Assembly: GCA_026129095.1 (NCBI GenBank)
Contig: JAHCIT010000004.1
Coordinates: 248,001 to 312,000, forward strand
Origin: Deltaproteobacteria bacterium
Lineage (GTDB): Bacteria; JAGRBM01; JAHCIT01
DNA length: 64,000 nucleotides
Reading direction: 5' to 3'
A program made the position numbers and the translations under genes. Below the pieces are notes generated by a model that was not told the DNA's origin, ran no database searches, and saw only the letters and a list, made by a program, of their open reading frames with translations. Positions 8,621-17,453 of this stretch are shown here, piece by piece (position 1 is the first letter of the stretch; the number at the start of each line of letters is the position of its first letter).

Positions 8621-8641
8621 AATCCCGGTTTTGGGATTTTT
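8621..8641 (+). terminator. Possible weak intrinsic terminator or leader hairpin before fdh operon
   Basis: AATCCC (8621-8626) pairs with GGGATT (8633-8638) around a 6-nt loop, followed by TTT. The stem is short (6 bp, up to 8 with a G-T pair). It lies between the luciferase-like gene and the formate operon, so it may end the upstream transcript or attenuate the downstream one. A TACAAT hexamer at 8591-8596 upstream has no good -35 partner. Confidence 0.35.
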
Positions 8642-8671
8642 CCGGCCGGTTGAGGGGAGCCGCCCTACGCC

Positions 8672-10768
8672 TTGAGCCACATCAGCCAGATCGTCCGGAC
8701 CGTCTGTCCCTATTGCGGCGTCGGCTGCGGGATGGGACTCCGCGTGGAAGGCTCACGGGTCACCGGCGTCGAGCCGCTGGCCACACACCCCGTGAGCCGC
8801 GGGGAACTGTGCACCAAGGGCTGGAGTTCCGCCTTTGGTATCGGTGCCGAAGACCGCATCACCACGCCCCTGATCAAGGAACAGGGCAGGTTTCGCCGGG
8901 CAAGCTGGGACGAGGCAGCCGGATATGTCGCCGACGCCCTGCAGGAAGCCATCCGGACAAGCGGTCCGGATTCGACTGGAGTGGTGAGCTGCGCCCGTGC
9001 CACCAACGAGGACAACTACGCCGCCCAGAAGTTCGCCCGCCTTGTTCTCGGAACGAACAACGTCGATCACTGTGCCCGCATCTGCCACAGCCCGTCGGTG
9101 GCAGGACTGAGGCAAACGCTCGGTTCCGGCGCCATGACCAACTCCATCACCGACCTTCATGAGGCTGACCTGATTGTCGTCTGGGGCAGCGACACGACCG
9201 AAAACCACAGCATCATCGGCGGGCAGATAATCCGCGCGAAACTGGCTGGAGCGAAGCTGCTCGTCGTGGATCCGCGCAGGATACGCCTGGCGCATCTGGC
9301 TGACCTGCATCTCCAACCCCGGCTTGGAACGAATATCGCTCTTGCCAACGGCCTTTTGCATGTGATCTTCCGGAACGGGTGGGAGAACCGGGATTTCATC
9401 TCCAGCCGGTGCGAGGATACAGCCGGGCTCCGGAAGAAAGTGGAAGAGTACCCCCCTGACCGCGTCGCCAGCATCACAGGCGTTCCCGAAACCGATATCG
9501 TTGAGGCCGCCCGCCTGTACAGCCAGTCAAAGGCGGCATGGCTCTGCTACGGCATGGGGATCACCCAGCACGCCACCGGCACCAGCAACGTCATCGCCCT
9601 GTCGAACCTCGTGCTGGCGACCGGCCAGATCGGACGGCCCGGGGCAGGGATCAATCCCCTCCGCGGACAGAACAACGTGCAGGGGGCCTGCGACATGGGT
9701 GCCCTGCCCAATGTGTATCCGGGCTACCAGGACGTCCTTGATCCGGCCATGCAGGCAAAGTTCGAGAAGGCATGGAATGGGCCCGTGCCAAAGACTCCGG
9801 GCATGACCTCGCTCGGCATGACTTCGGCCGCACTGTCGGGATCATTCAAGTGTCTCATCATCATGGGTGAAGATCCGGTCGTTACCGATCCCGACCAGAA
9901 TCATGTGCGGCGGGCGCTCCGGGCCCTGGACCTGCTGGTGGTGTCGGAGCTCACGCTCACCGAGACGGCCAAGGAGGCGGACGTCATCTTTCCAGCGGCG
10001 TCCTTCGCCGAAAAGGACGGAACCTTCACCAGCTGCGAACGGCGTGTCCAGCGGGTCCGGGCGGCCATTCCGCCGCCGGGCGAGGCCCGTCCCGACTGGC
10101 GGATGCTGGGTGAACTGGCGCGCCGGATGGGGAAAAGCGGACTCGACTGGGAGAGCGCCACCAATATCTTCGATGAAATGGCCGCATTGAGTCCCATCCA
10201 CTCGGGCATGAGCTTTGCGAAGGTCAGCGCGGGCGACGGCATCCAGTGGCCATGCAACGCAGAACATCCCGGCGGCATGTCCGTGCTGCACGAAAAGTCA
10301 TTTCCAGTCGGACGCGGCCGGCTGATTCCGATCTCGCATGCAGGACCTGCGGAACTGCCCGATGAGAACTATCCGTTCTGGTTCACAACGAACCGGCTCC
10401 ACTTCCACTACGGATGCGGCTCGATGACCCGCAAGTCGCCGCTGCTGGAGCGGGAAATCCCGGATGGCCTGGTGTTCATGAATCCCGCGGACGCCGGGCA
10501 GCTGGGGCTCAGGGACCGGAGTCCGGTGAGGATCGTTTCCCGGCGCGGAGCGGTCGAAACCCGCGCCATCCTGACCGACGACCTGCCGCCTGGAACCCTC
10601 ACCATGCCGTATCACTTCCGGGAAGCGCCCTCGAACCTCGTCACCAATACCGCGCAGGATCCGGTGACGAAGATGCCTGAGCTTAAGGTTTGTGCTGTTC
10701 GCGTGGAAGTCCTTCCCGCCGGTCATGTTCCCTCCAATCCCGTTGGACCGGAGACGCTCCCCCTGTGA
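8672..10768 (+). CDS. fdhF: Formate dehydrogenase catalytic subunit (Cys form)
   Basis: 698 residues, molybdopterin (or tungstopterin) bis-MGD oxidoreductase. The N-terminal [4Fe-4S] ligands are Cys12, Cys15, Cys19 and Cys47 (CPYCGVGC...GELCTKG). The active-site loop reads HCARICHSPSV, with Cys138 where selenocysteine occurs in E. coli FdhF, followed by the catalytic His139. The C-terminal molybdopterin-binding domain is present (GRLIPISHAG; TNRLHFHYGCGSMTRKSP). It lacks the long N-terminal ferredoxin region of NAD-linked FdsA-type enzymes, fitting a catalytic chain that passes electrons to separate subunits. Start is TTG, with GAGGGGAG 12 nt upstream. Its stop overlaps the GTG of the next gene. 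No twin-arginine signal, so cytoplasmic. Reaction: formate to CO2 (or reverse). Confidence 0.9.
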   Translation: MSHISQIVRTVCPYCGVGCGMGLRVEGSRVTGVEPLATHPVSRGELCTKGWSSAFGIGAEDRITTPLIKEQGRFRRASWDEAAGYVADALQEAIRTSGPDSTGVVSCARATNEDNYAAQKFARLVLGTNNVDHCARICHSPSVAGLRQTLGSGAMTNSITDLHEADLIVVWGSDTTENHSIIGGQIIRAKLAGAKLLVVDPRRIRLAHLADLHLQPRLGTNIALANGLLHVIFRNGWENRDFISSRCEDTAGLRKKVEEYPPDRVASITGVPETDIVEAARLYSQSKAAWLCYGMGITQHATGTSNVIALSNLVLATGQIGRPGAGINPLRGQNNVQGACDMGALPNVYPGYQDVLDPAMQAKFEKAWNGPVPKTPGMTSLGMTSAALSGSFKCLIIMGEDPVVTDPDQNHVRRALRALDLLVVSELTLTETAKEADVIFPAASFAEKDGTFTSCERRVQRVRAAIPPPGEARPDWRMLGELARRMGKSGLDWESATNIFDEMAALSPIHSGMSFAKVSAGDGIQWPCNAEHPGGMSVLHEKSFPVGRGRLIPISHAGPAELPDENYPFWFTTNRLHFHYGCGSMTRKSPLLEREIPDGLVFMNPADAGQLGLRDRSPVRIVSRRGAVETRAILTDDLPPGTLTMPYHFREAPSNLVTNTAQDPVTKMPELKVCAVRVEVLPAGHVPSNPVGPETLPL

Positions 10769-11790
10769 ACGTGTTTGAACTCCCCGCGCCGGAGCTGCTG
10801 AGGGCCCACCTCGCGAGGTCGCGGCGTGTATATGAACCTCGGTCCGATTCGACCGGCACAGTTCACTGGCTGGAGGCGGGAACGGGCTTCGAGGCCCGGT
10901 TCGATCCGGCGACGCCGCTTGCCCAGTATTCTCCCAAGCAGTTTTTCTTCGCTGAACGTGAAGCCCTGCACCGTTTTGACGGGCGCGAATATACGGAAAC
11001 CCTGCCGGAGACAGGGCCGCAGGCGCTGTTCGGAGTCCGGGCCTGTGACCTCACCGCCATCGCCTATCAGGACCGGTTTTTCCGCGACGACCCGCACTAC
11101 CAGGCCCGGCGGCGGACAATGCTGCTCGTCGGGATCGACTGCCTGAAGCCCTGCGAACGGGGATTCTGCCCCACTGTCGATGCGGGACCGTTCGTGCGTG
11201 AAGAGACCGCCGATCTGGTGCTCCACCAGTCCGGGCCCTCTGGCCGGTGGCTCATCTACGTCCAGTCGGAAGCGGGACAGAATGCCCTCGAAGGGCTGAG
11301 TCTCATACCGGCGACGGGCGACCCGGTGGCGGACCGATCGGCCGCCGAGCAGCCGGTCATCGCCGCCTTTCCCGATGCGTCCCATGTCTCCCAGGGAGTC
11401 CGGCTGCTGAACGAGGGGAAGATCAGGCCGGAGACCTGGGACCAGCTGGGTATCCAGTGTTTTGCCTGCTCCGGTTGCACGTCCCTGTGCCCCACCTGCT
11501 CCTGCTTTGCGACCTACGAGCGCCCGCTACCGGACGGTGGGCAGGAAACACAGCGATGCTGGGATTCCTGTCTGTACGAAGGCTTCCAGAAGGAGGCCAG
11601 CGGGCATCACCCCCAGCCCACGGCCGGGCAACGGGTGTTCCGGTACTGGTACCACAAGTTTTCAGACGACTACCTGCCGGAGTTCGGCCGCCATGGCTGC
11701 GTCGGCTGCGGCCGATGCGAGCAGACCTGCCTCGGTGTCATCGGGGTCCATTCCATCATGAAGCGGATTGTTCAGGAGAACGCCCGATGA
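10765..11790 (+). CDS. AsrA/HydB-like 4Fe-4S electron-transfer subunit
   Basis: 341 residues from GTG, overlapping the fdhF stop. It resembles the beta subunit of NAD(P)-linked sulfhydrogenases (HydB) and anaerobic sulfite reductase subunit A. The mid-region has FGVRACDLTAI and 'LLVGIDCLKPCERGFCP'. The C-terminal third is a dicluster ferredoxin: Cys232, 235, 238, 242 (CFACSGCTSLC) and Cys312, 315, 318, 322 (CVGCGRCEQTC), with extra Cys245, 247, 265 and 269 between. It should carry electrons between the formate dehydrogenase chain and the flavin subunit that follows. A longer frame starts at 10690 but lies inside fdhF. Its ATGA overlap with the next gene argues for a stoichiometric complex. 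Confidence 0.85.
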   Translation: MNVFELPAPELLRAHLARSRRVYEPRSDSTGTVHWLEAGTGFEARFDPATPLAQYSPKQFFFAEREALHRFDGREYTETLPETGPQALFGVRACDLTAIAYQDRFFRDDPHYQARRRTMLLVGIDCLKPCERGFCPTVDAGPFVREETADLVLHQSGPSGRWLIYVQSEAGQNALEGLSLIPATGDPVADRSAAEQPVIAAFPDASHVSQGVRLLNEGKIRPETWDQLGIQCFACSGCTSLCPTCSCFATYERPLPDGGQETQRCWDSCLYEGFQKEASGHHPQPTAGQRVFRYWYHKFSDDYLPEFGRHGCVGCGRCEQTCLGVIGVHSIMKRIVQENAR

Positions 11791-12635
11791 AGGGGCTTAT
11801 GACTCCGGCTCCTGTCCGGATCGCGAGCGTCTATGACGACGGTGAAGATACGCGTCATTTCACGCTGGAACCGGTCCATCAGGGAGCGGCTGTAACCGCC
11901 GAGCCCGGCCAGTTTTTCATGCTGGCTGTTCCGGGTTCCGGCGAGGCACCGTTCACCTACGTCAGGCTGCCCGATACGCATGGCAGATTCGACATGGTGG
12001 TCCGGCGGACGGGGAAGCTGACCCATGCCCTCTTCGACCGGAAGCAGGGGGATATCCTCGGCTACCGCGGCCCGTTCGGGCACGGATGGCCCCTCAACGA
12101 ACTCCAGGGGCGGCGGGTGATGGTGATTTCCGGCGGATGCGGGCTTGCACCGCTGGCCGCCGTGATCGACTGGCTGATCGAGGGCCGGACCACAACGGCA
12201 CTCATATACGGTGCAAGAAACCCTGCCGCGCAGGTACTGGCGAGGGAGCGGGCGCTCTGGGCGCCGAAGCTCCCCATCCTTGAGACATTTGACCAGACCG
12301 CACCGGGCGTGCAGCGGACCGGAACCCCGCTGACCGCCCTCGGAGCGGCAACGGAACGGCTGGGCGGCGCGCCGGAAATTGTCCTGACCTGCGGCCCGGA
12401 AGCGATGATGGAAGCAGTGGCCCGCCATTTCGTCGATTCCGGACTTCCGGCTGACCGTATCTGGCTTTCAATGGAAAGGCGGATGCATTGTGGAGTGGGG
12501 CTCTGCGGACACTGCTACATTGCGCATACCTACGCCTGCCGTCAGGGGCCTACCTACCGGTGGGATGAGATCTCCACCCTCCGGCAACGGGCGCCTTCAT
12601 GGCCCGGCCACGTGCGAGAAGTGAGGCACTGCTAG
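11787..12635 (+). CDS. AsrB/HydG-like FAD/NAD(P)-binding diaphorase subunit
   Basis: 282 residues. Ferredoxin-NADP reductase-like: beta-barrel with GQFFMLAVPG and TYVRLP for flavin binding, GYRGPFG, then the NAD(P)-binding Rossmann region GGCGLAP (117-123) and TCGPEAMM. C-terminal [2Fe-2S] ligands Cys235, Cys240, Cys243 and Cys251 (HCGVGLCGHC). This matches the gamma subunit of sulfhydrogenase, AsrB and PyrK-type proteins. It would link formate oxidation to NAD(P)+ or another acceptor. ATG overlaps the previous stop; the longer frame starting at 11247 overlaps the previous gene and is rejected. The downstream transporter ATG directly abuts its TAG stop. Confidence 0.86.
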   Translation: MKGLMTPAPVRIASVYDDGEDTRHFTLEPVHQGAAVTAEPGQFFMLAVPGSGEAPFTYVRLPDTHGRFDMVVRRTGKLTHALFDRKQGDILGYRGPFGHGWPLNELQGRRVMVISGGCGLAPLAAVIDWLIEGRTTTALIYGARNPAAQVLARERALWAPKLPILETFDQTAPGVQRTGTPLTALGAATERLGGAPEIVLTCGPEAMMEAVARHFVDSGLPADRIWLSMERRMHCGVGLCGHCYIAHTYACRQGPTYRWDEISTLRQRAPSWPGHVREVRHC

Positions 12636-13472
12636 ATGGACGGACCCAGCCTCGACGCATACACACCCGCCCAGATGGCTGCCCGGGTCGAGCAGGCGGG
12701 CGTCGGGAAGGCGAACCTCGACGCGGCCAGCCTGTTCGCGCTCGCCGTGCTCGCCGGCGCATTCATCAGCCTGGGAGCTGCCTTTTCCACCGTCACGATC
12801 GCCGGAATCGACGCGGGATTCGGCATTACCCGGCTGCTCGGCGGCCTCACCTTCTGCCTGGGACTTATCCTCGTGGTTGTCGCGGGCGCGGAGCTGTTTA
12901 CCGGAAACAACCTGATCGTCATGGCATGGGTGAGCGGAAAGGTCTCCACCGGCAAGCTGCTCCGGAACTGGGGGATCGTCTATGCCGGCAACCTCGCCGG
13001 AGCCCTGGCGACGGCCCTGGCGATGACCTGGGCCCGGTCATGGCTGCCTCCCGCCGATCCGGTGGGGCTTGCCGCGCTGAAGATCGCCCAGACGAAAGCC
13101 TCCCTTCCATTCATGCAGGCCTTTGTGGCCGGTGTGTTCTGCAACGCGCTGGTGTGTCTCGCCGTCTGGTTATGCTTCAGTGCGCGGACCACGACGGACA
13201 AGATCCTTTCCATCCTGTTTCCGATCACCGCCTTCGTCGCGCTCGGCTTTGAGCACAGCATCGCCAACATGTACTTCATTCCGCTCGGGATATTCCTCGC
13301 ATCCAGACCGGCCCTCGCCGCCGCATCGGCCCAGGCCGGGATACAACTGGAAGCCGTCAACTGGTCCGGATTCCTGAGCAATCTGGTCCCCGTCACCGCG
13401 GGGAATATCCTGGGCGGCGCGCTCCTGGTCGGCGGGGTGTACTGGTTCATATATCTGCGAAAACCCGCCTGA
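12636..13472 (+). CDS. focA: Formate/nitrite transporter (FocA family)
   Basis: 278 residues with six hydrophobic segments, as in FNT channels. Family features include 'LAGAFISLGAAFS' in the first helix, 'GAELFTGNNLIVMAW' (the helix 2-3 region), 'NWGIVYAGNLAGAL' and 'GFEHSIANMYFIPLG'. FNT proteins form pentamers that pass formate or nitrite with a proton. Position directly after the formate dehydrogenase subunits (TAG immediately followed by ATG) indicates formate. It supplies or releases formate across the inner membrane. The gene symbol is by family and context. Confidence 0.9.
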   Translation: MDGPSLDAYTPAQMAARVEQAGVGKANLDAASLFALAVLAGAFISLGAAFSTVTIAGIDAGFGITRLLGGLTFCLGLILVVVAGAELFTGNNLIVMAWVSGKVSTGKLLRNWGIVYAGNLAGALATALAMTWARSWLPPADPVGLAALKIAQTKASLPFMQAFVAGVFCNALVCLAVWLCFSARTTTDKILSILFPITAFVALGFEHSIANMYFIPLGIFLASRPALAAASAQAGIQLEAVNWSGFLSNLVPVTAGNILGGALLVGGVYWFIYLRKPA

Positions 13473-13564
13473 CGGCTGGTTTCCCCCGCAGCTACAGGGC
13501 TGCTCAGGGCATCCCCCAACGACATTGCCGGTTCAGAAATCACATTCCGGTTCCCGTAATTTCC

Positions 13565-13579
13565 ATATCTTGCAGATAT
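13565..13579. promoter_or_regulatory. Short inverted repeat before hybrid kinase gene
   Basis: ATATCT (13565-13570) and AGATAT (13574-13579) are perfect inverted repeats with a 3-nt spacer. The element sits just before the possible GTG start 13583 and 40 nt before ATG 13619. It may be an operator; it is short enough to be chance. Confidence 0.3.
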
Positions 13580-13582
13580 CCG

Positions 13583-15721
13583 GTGAGAGCTCCCCGGGTT
13601 TTTGGTAAAATAGGTGCGATGTTCGGAGGGGCAATCAAGGGGACCGCCGTGGCGGCCATTATCCTGCTGTCGCTGATGGTGGCAGGGGGATCGGCATGGT
13701 CGGCCTATTCCTTTCTGGAGCAGGAAACCACACGGCAGCTCCGCCAGCGGGCGATTACCGTCGGCCGGATGCTTGCATTCAACGTGCGCGCAGGAATCGA
13801 GTTCGAAGACATCGAGACAGTACAGGCGGTGCTGGATGCGATCAGGGACAACCCTGAAATCGCCCTGGTGCAGATACTGGACACCAGGGGGAACCCTGTT
13901 GCTACCTACCCTCCCCTTCCCGCCGACAGCGTTCCGGTGAGGACCGGCAGGGCATCCGGGTCCAACCTGATCGTTGAGGAGATCCCGATAGAAGGGGTCG
14001 TGTCAGCCGGCCGGATCGGGACCGTTCTCATTGGCGCCAGTGCCATGGAACTGAAGCAGTTCCGGCAGCGAAGCGTGTTCGTTCTTGGTGTTGCGACCCT
14101 GATCATGACACTGCTGTCGGCCTCATTTGCACTGTTCTTCGCCGGGCAGTTTTTCAAGCGAAAGCGGGCCGAACTGACACTGGGTGGACTCGCTAACGCC
14201 CTGCCGGGACAGGCCTTCGTGATCTCCAGGGATGGCCACTTCCTCAACACGTTCGGTTCCGGCGAAACCTCCATGCTCCAGGCGGCTGGCTTCAAGGGTG
14301 ATCCGACCGGCCGCAACCTGACCGGACTGCTGGGCCCAGCGCAGGCCGGACCGCTGCTCGAAGCCATCGCCCGTTCAGTCGATCACCGGGAACCCAGCCG
14401 CCTGGAGTTCCGGATCGGGACGAACCACCAGGCCAAGTGGTTTGAAGGACGTCTTTCACCACTGGAATCGGACGGCGTATCGCCGGGCCGGGTCATTCTC
14501 CTCACTCATGATATTACCGGCCAGCGCAAGCTGGCCGACCAGATCGCCCAGGTGCAGAGACTGGACGCGATGGGACAACTGGTGGGTGGAATCGCCCACG
14601 ATTTCAACAACATCCTGAATGTGATCGTCAGCCACGCCGAACTGCTCCGGATCGAGACCGGGGCCTCCGACAGCCGGATATCCGACGTGAACGGAATCCT
14701 GGCAGCCGCCCACCGGGGCGCCCAGGTTACTCACCGGTTGCTCGCTTTTGCGCGGAAGGAGGTCGTTCAGGTCCAGAATATAGACCTGGGCGAGATCGTC
14801 CGCAGGATGCAGCCGCTTCTGGAACGTGCGGTCAGTGAACGGATCACCCTGCGGATCTCCATTGGCGTGGGACTGGCTCCGGTAACGGCCGCCGTCAGTC
14901 AGATCGAGCAGGCCCTTCTGAACCTGGTCATGAATGCCAGGGACGCCATACCGGATTCCGGCGTTATCGTCGTCGAGGTTGCCAATGCCATCCGCCATAT
15001 CCCCGACGCCAGCGCGACTGGAGAGCGGAAAACCGGTGGACGATCAAAGCCGAGCGTCATGCTGGCGGTGAGCGATACCGGCGCCGGTATTCCCCCCGAA
15101 ATCCGGGACCGGATCTTCGAGCCGTTTTTCACCACGAAGGGGATCGGACAGGGCACGGGGCTCGGACTCTCCAGCGTTCACGGTATCGTCAAGCAGAACG
15201 GCGGGCACATCGAGGTCTATTCGGAGGCCGGATCAGGCACAACATTCAAGCTCTATTTCCCCGCCGCCCAGGGAATCATCGCCGAACCGCTGGGACCGGT
15301 GAACGACCAGTCCGCCCGGCTTCCCCGCGGACGGGAAACAGTCCTGCTGGTGGAAGACGACGCGCAGCTCCGGACCGCCAACACCCGCCTGCTGAAGAGC
15401 CTGGGATATACGGTGCTGGAGGCCGACGATGGAGAGGACGCGCTCTATCTGGCAAAACGGTTCAGCGGGCCGATTGATATCGTTATCACGGACGTGGTGA
15501 TGCCCAAGGTCACAGGGCCGGAACTGGTCATCAAGCTGAAGGCCATGCGCCCCCAGACCCATGTGCTCTATATTTCCGGCTATACGGACAACGTGGTCCT
15601 TTACCACGGCGTCCAGCACGAGGGGGTCCACTTCCTGCACAAGCCATTTGCCGCCGAGGCGCTGGCCTCGAAAATACGGGTCATCCTCGACGAGCCGAAA
15701 CTGGTTCTGGTAAAAAGCTGA
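13583..15721 (+). CDS. Hybrid sensor histidine kinase with C-terminal receiver
   Basis: 712 residues from GTG 13583; ATG 13619 is an equally good start (700 residues). Two transmembrane helices (about 15-40 and 170-195) flank a periplasmic sensor region of about 130 residues. A PAS-like segment follows, then the HisKA domain with His339 in GGIAHDFNN, the N-box ([11 protein letters not shown]), G1 (DTGAGIP) and G2 ([11 protein letters not shown]). The C-terminal receiver has the phospho-acceptor Asp637 (ITDVVMPK). This layout is common in 'PAS-hybrid' kinases that feed a separate phosphotransfer or DNA-binding protein; none is adjacent, so it looks like an orphan. It lies between the formate operon and the radical SAM gene, and no functional link to either can be shown. 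Confidence 0.9.
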   Translation: MRAPRVFGKIGAMFGGAIKGTAVAAIILLSLMVAGGSAWSAYSFLEQETTRQLRQRAITVGRMLAFNVRAGIEFEDIETVQAVLDAIRDNPEIALVQILDTRGNPVATYPPLPADSVPVRTGRASGSNLIVEEIPIEGVVSAGRIGTVLIGASAMELKQFRQRSVFVLGVATLIMTLLSASFALFFAGQFFKRKRAELTLGGLANALPGQAFVISRDGHFLNTFGSGETSMLQAAGFKGDPTGRNLTGLLGPAQAGPLLEAIARSVDHREPSRLEFRIGTNHQAKWFEGRLSPLESDGVSPGRVILLTHDITGQRKLADQIAQVQRLDAMGQLVGGIAHDFNNILNVIVSHAELLRIETGASDSRISDVNGILAAAHRGAQVTHRLLAFARKEVVQVQNIDLGEIVRRMQPLLERAVSERITLRISIGVGLAPVTAAVSQIEQALLNLVMNARDAIPDSGVIVVEVANAIRHIPDASATGERKTGGRSKPSVMLAVSDTGAGIPPEIRDRIFEPFFTTKGIGQGTGLGLSSVHGIVKQNGGHIEVYSEAGSGTTFKLYFPAAQGIIAEPLGPVNDQSARLPRGRETVLLVEDDAQLRTANTRLLKSLGYTVLEADDGEDALYLAKRFSGPIDIVITDVVMPKVTGPELVIKLKAMRPQTHVLYISGYTDNVVLYHGVQHEGVHFLHKPFAAEALASKIRVILDEPKLVLVKS

Positions 15722-15825
15722 AAAACACGGTCAATGCCCATTCAACTGGTTTTCTGGCCATAAATGAATTGCATTTTTCCGCCCCGATCAGGCAAGTATG
15801 GAGCGGGGCTGGATTGCCCGTGACA

Positions 15826-15846
15826 GAGATCACACGGCGTGATCTC
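15826..15846. promoter_or_regulatory. Perfect 8-bp inverted repeat upstream of hpnR-like gene
   Basis: GAGATCAC (15826-15833) and GTGATCTC (15839-15846) flank a 5-nt loop. The AGGAGG ribosome-binding site follows shortly after. It could be a regulator site or a 5' leader hairpin. Confidence 0.45.
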
Positions 15847-15872
15847 GGGTCTTTCAGGAGGAACGATTCCAG

Positions 15873-17378
15873 ATGAAGGTTCTTTGTTGCCATCCGAGCG
15901 GCCTGATGTACACCGAGATCTATCTGCGGCTCGAACCGCTCGGCGTCGAACTGGCGGCGGCCGCTGCCCGGCAGGCCGGTCACGACGTCCGGCTCATGGA
16001 CCTGCAGGCCGAAACCCACAAGGACTATTTCAAGACGCTGGATGACTTCCGCCCCGATGCCGTCTGTTTCGGCGTCAACTACCTGGCGAACATTCCGGAA
16101 ATCATCGATCTGGCCAAGGCCACACGGGAAAAGTTTCCGGAGATCTTCTTCTTCATTGGCGGGCATTCGGCGTCGTTCACCGCCGAGGAGATCCTTGAAC
16201 ATGCCGCCGGGGCAATCGACTGCGTGGTGAAGGGCGAAGGCGAGGAGATCATCCCCCTTCTGCTGCTCGCTGCCGCGAATGACCGGAAGAAGCTTCACAC
16301 CCTGCCCGGCGTCGTGACCAGCGAAGGCGAGGGACCACCCCCGAGAATCATCGAGGATCTGGACAAGGTCGTCCCGGCGCACGACCTTCTTCAAAAGCGG
16401 CGCAAGTATTTCATCGGAGTGCTCGACCCGGCCGCTTCCATCGAGTTCACCCGTGGCTGCCCGTGGGACTGCTCGTTCTGCAGCGCCTGGACATTCTATG
16501 GCCGGACCTACCGCCGCCGGACCCCGGAGAGCATCGCCGACGAGCTGCAGCGCCTGAAGGAACCTGGCATCTTCATCGTGGACGATGTCGCTTTTATCCA
16601 GCCCGAACACGGCTATGCCATCGGCAAGGAAATCGAAAAGCGCGGTATCAAGAAGCAGTTCTATCTGGAAACCCGGGGCGACGTGCTGCTCCGCAACAAG
16701 GACGTGTTCCATTACTGGAAGACCCTGGGCCTCCAGTACATGTTCCTGGGGCTCGAGGCGATCGACGCCGACGGGCTCAAGCAGTTCCGGAAGCGGATCA
16801 ACATCACGCGAAACTTCGAGGCGCTCGAATTCGCCCGCTCGCTCGGCATCATGGTCGCCGTGAACATCATCGCCGACCCGGACTGGGACGAAAAACGGTT
16901 CGAGGTCATCCGCGAGTGGGCCTTGTCGATCCCCGAAATCGTCAATGTCAGCGTCAATACGCCCTATCCCGGAACCGAGACATTCGTGACCGACTCCCGC
17001 CAGTTCGCCAGCCGCGACTACCGGCTGTTCGATATCCAGCACGCGGTGCTCCCGACCAAGATGCCGCTGGAGAAGTTCTATGGGGAACTGGTGAAAACCC
17101 AGCAGATACTGAACATGAAGCATCTGGGCTGGCGGGCCCTCAAGGATACGGCCATCATTGCCGCCAAGCACCTCGCAAGCGGGCAGACGAATTTCGTCAA
17201 GATGCTGTGGAAGTTTAACAGTGTCTACAATCCCGAGCGGCAGCTCTCCGACCACCGCAGGCCCGTCAAGTATGAAATGCGGCTGCCCAAGGTGCTGCCG
17301 GAAGGCCAGCGGCCGAGCCGGGACCAGCTCTACATCCTTCAGCCGGATGCCGCCAAGCAGATCGAAGTGCCGGCCTGA
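15873..17378 (+). CDS. hpnR: B12-binding radical SAM protein, probable hopanoid C-3 methylase
   Basis: 501 residues. N-terminal cobalamin-binding-like domain (about 1-140, starting MKVLCCHPSGLMYTEIYLRL), then radical SAM core with Cys196, Cys200 and Cys203 (TRGCPWDCSFC). The length, the N-terminal sequence and the SAWTFYGRTYRRR segment after the cluster fit HpnR as I remember it; HpnR adds a methyl group at C-3 of bacteriohopanepolyols. The broader BchE-like B12-radical SAM family is the alternative. No other hopanoid genes are in the window, which is usual for hpnR. AGGAGG precedes the ATG, and a good terminator follows at 17402. Monocistronic by layout. Confidence 0.75.
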   Translation: MKVLCCHPSGLMYTEIYLRLEPLGVELAAAAARQAGHDVRLMDLQAETHKDYFKTLDDFRPDAVCFGVNYLANIPEIIDLAKATREKFPEIFFFIGGHSASFTAEEILEHAAGAIDCVVKGEGEEIIPLLLLAAANDRKKLHTLPGVVTSEGEGPPPRIIEDLDKVVPAHDLLQKRRKYFIGVLDPAASIEFTRGCPWDCSFCSAWTFYGRTYRRRTPESIADELQRLKEPGIFIVDDVAFIQPEHGYAIGKEIEKRGIKKQFYLETRGDVLLRNKDVFHYWKTLGLQYMFLGLEAIDADGLKQFRKRINITRNFEALEFARSLGIMVAVNIIADPDWDEKRFEVIREWALSIPEIVNVSVNTPYPGTETFVTDSRQFASRDYRLFDIQHAVLPTKMPLEKFYGELVKTQQILNMKHLGWRALKDTAIIAAKHLASGQTNFVKMLWKFNSVYNPERQLSDHRRPVKYEMRLPKVLPEGQRPSRDQLYILQPDAAKQIEVPA

Positions 17379-17401
17379 AGTTCAGGCAGTGCATGTGCAC
17401 A

Positions 17402-17433
17402 GGGCCAGCCCTTGCGGCTGGCCCCTGCTTTTC
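17402..17433 (+). terminator. Intrinsic terminator after hpnR-like gene
   Basis: GGGCCAGCC (17402-17410) pairs perfectly with GGCTGGCCC (17416-17424) across a 5-nt loop and is followed by CTGCTTTTC. It reads rightward and separates the hpnR-like gene from the convergent DsbA-like gene. Confidence 0.8.
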
Positions 17434-17453
17434 ATGCCACAACCGGGGTTTGG

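Noticed and set aside
11247-11786. N-terminal extension of the AsrB-like gene
   Set aside because: Overlaps the Cys-rich end of the AsrA-like gene in another frame; ATG 11787 overlaps its stop.
15681-17255. 524-codon open frame antisense to the radical SAM gene
   Set aside because: High-GC shadow of the plus-strand gene, whose CxxxCxxC and B12-domain motifs are clear; the antisense protein has no recognisable domain.
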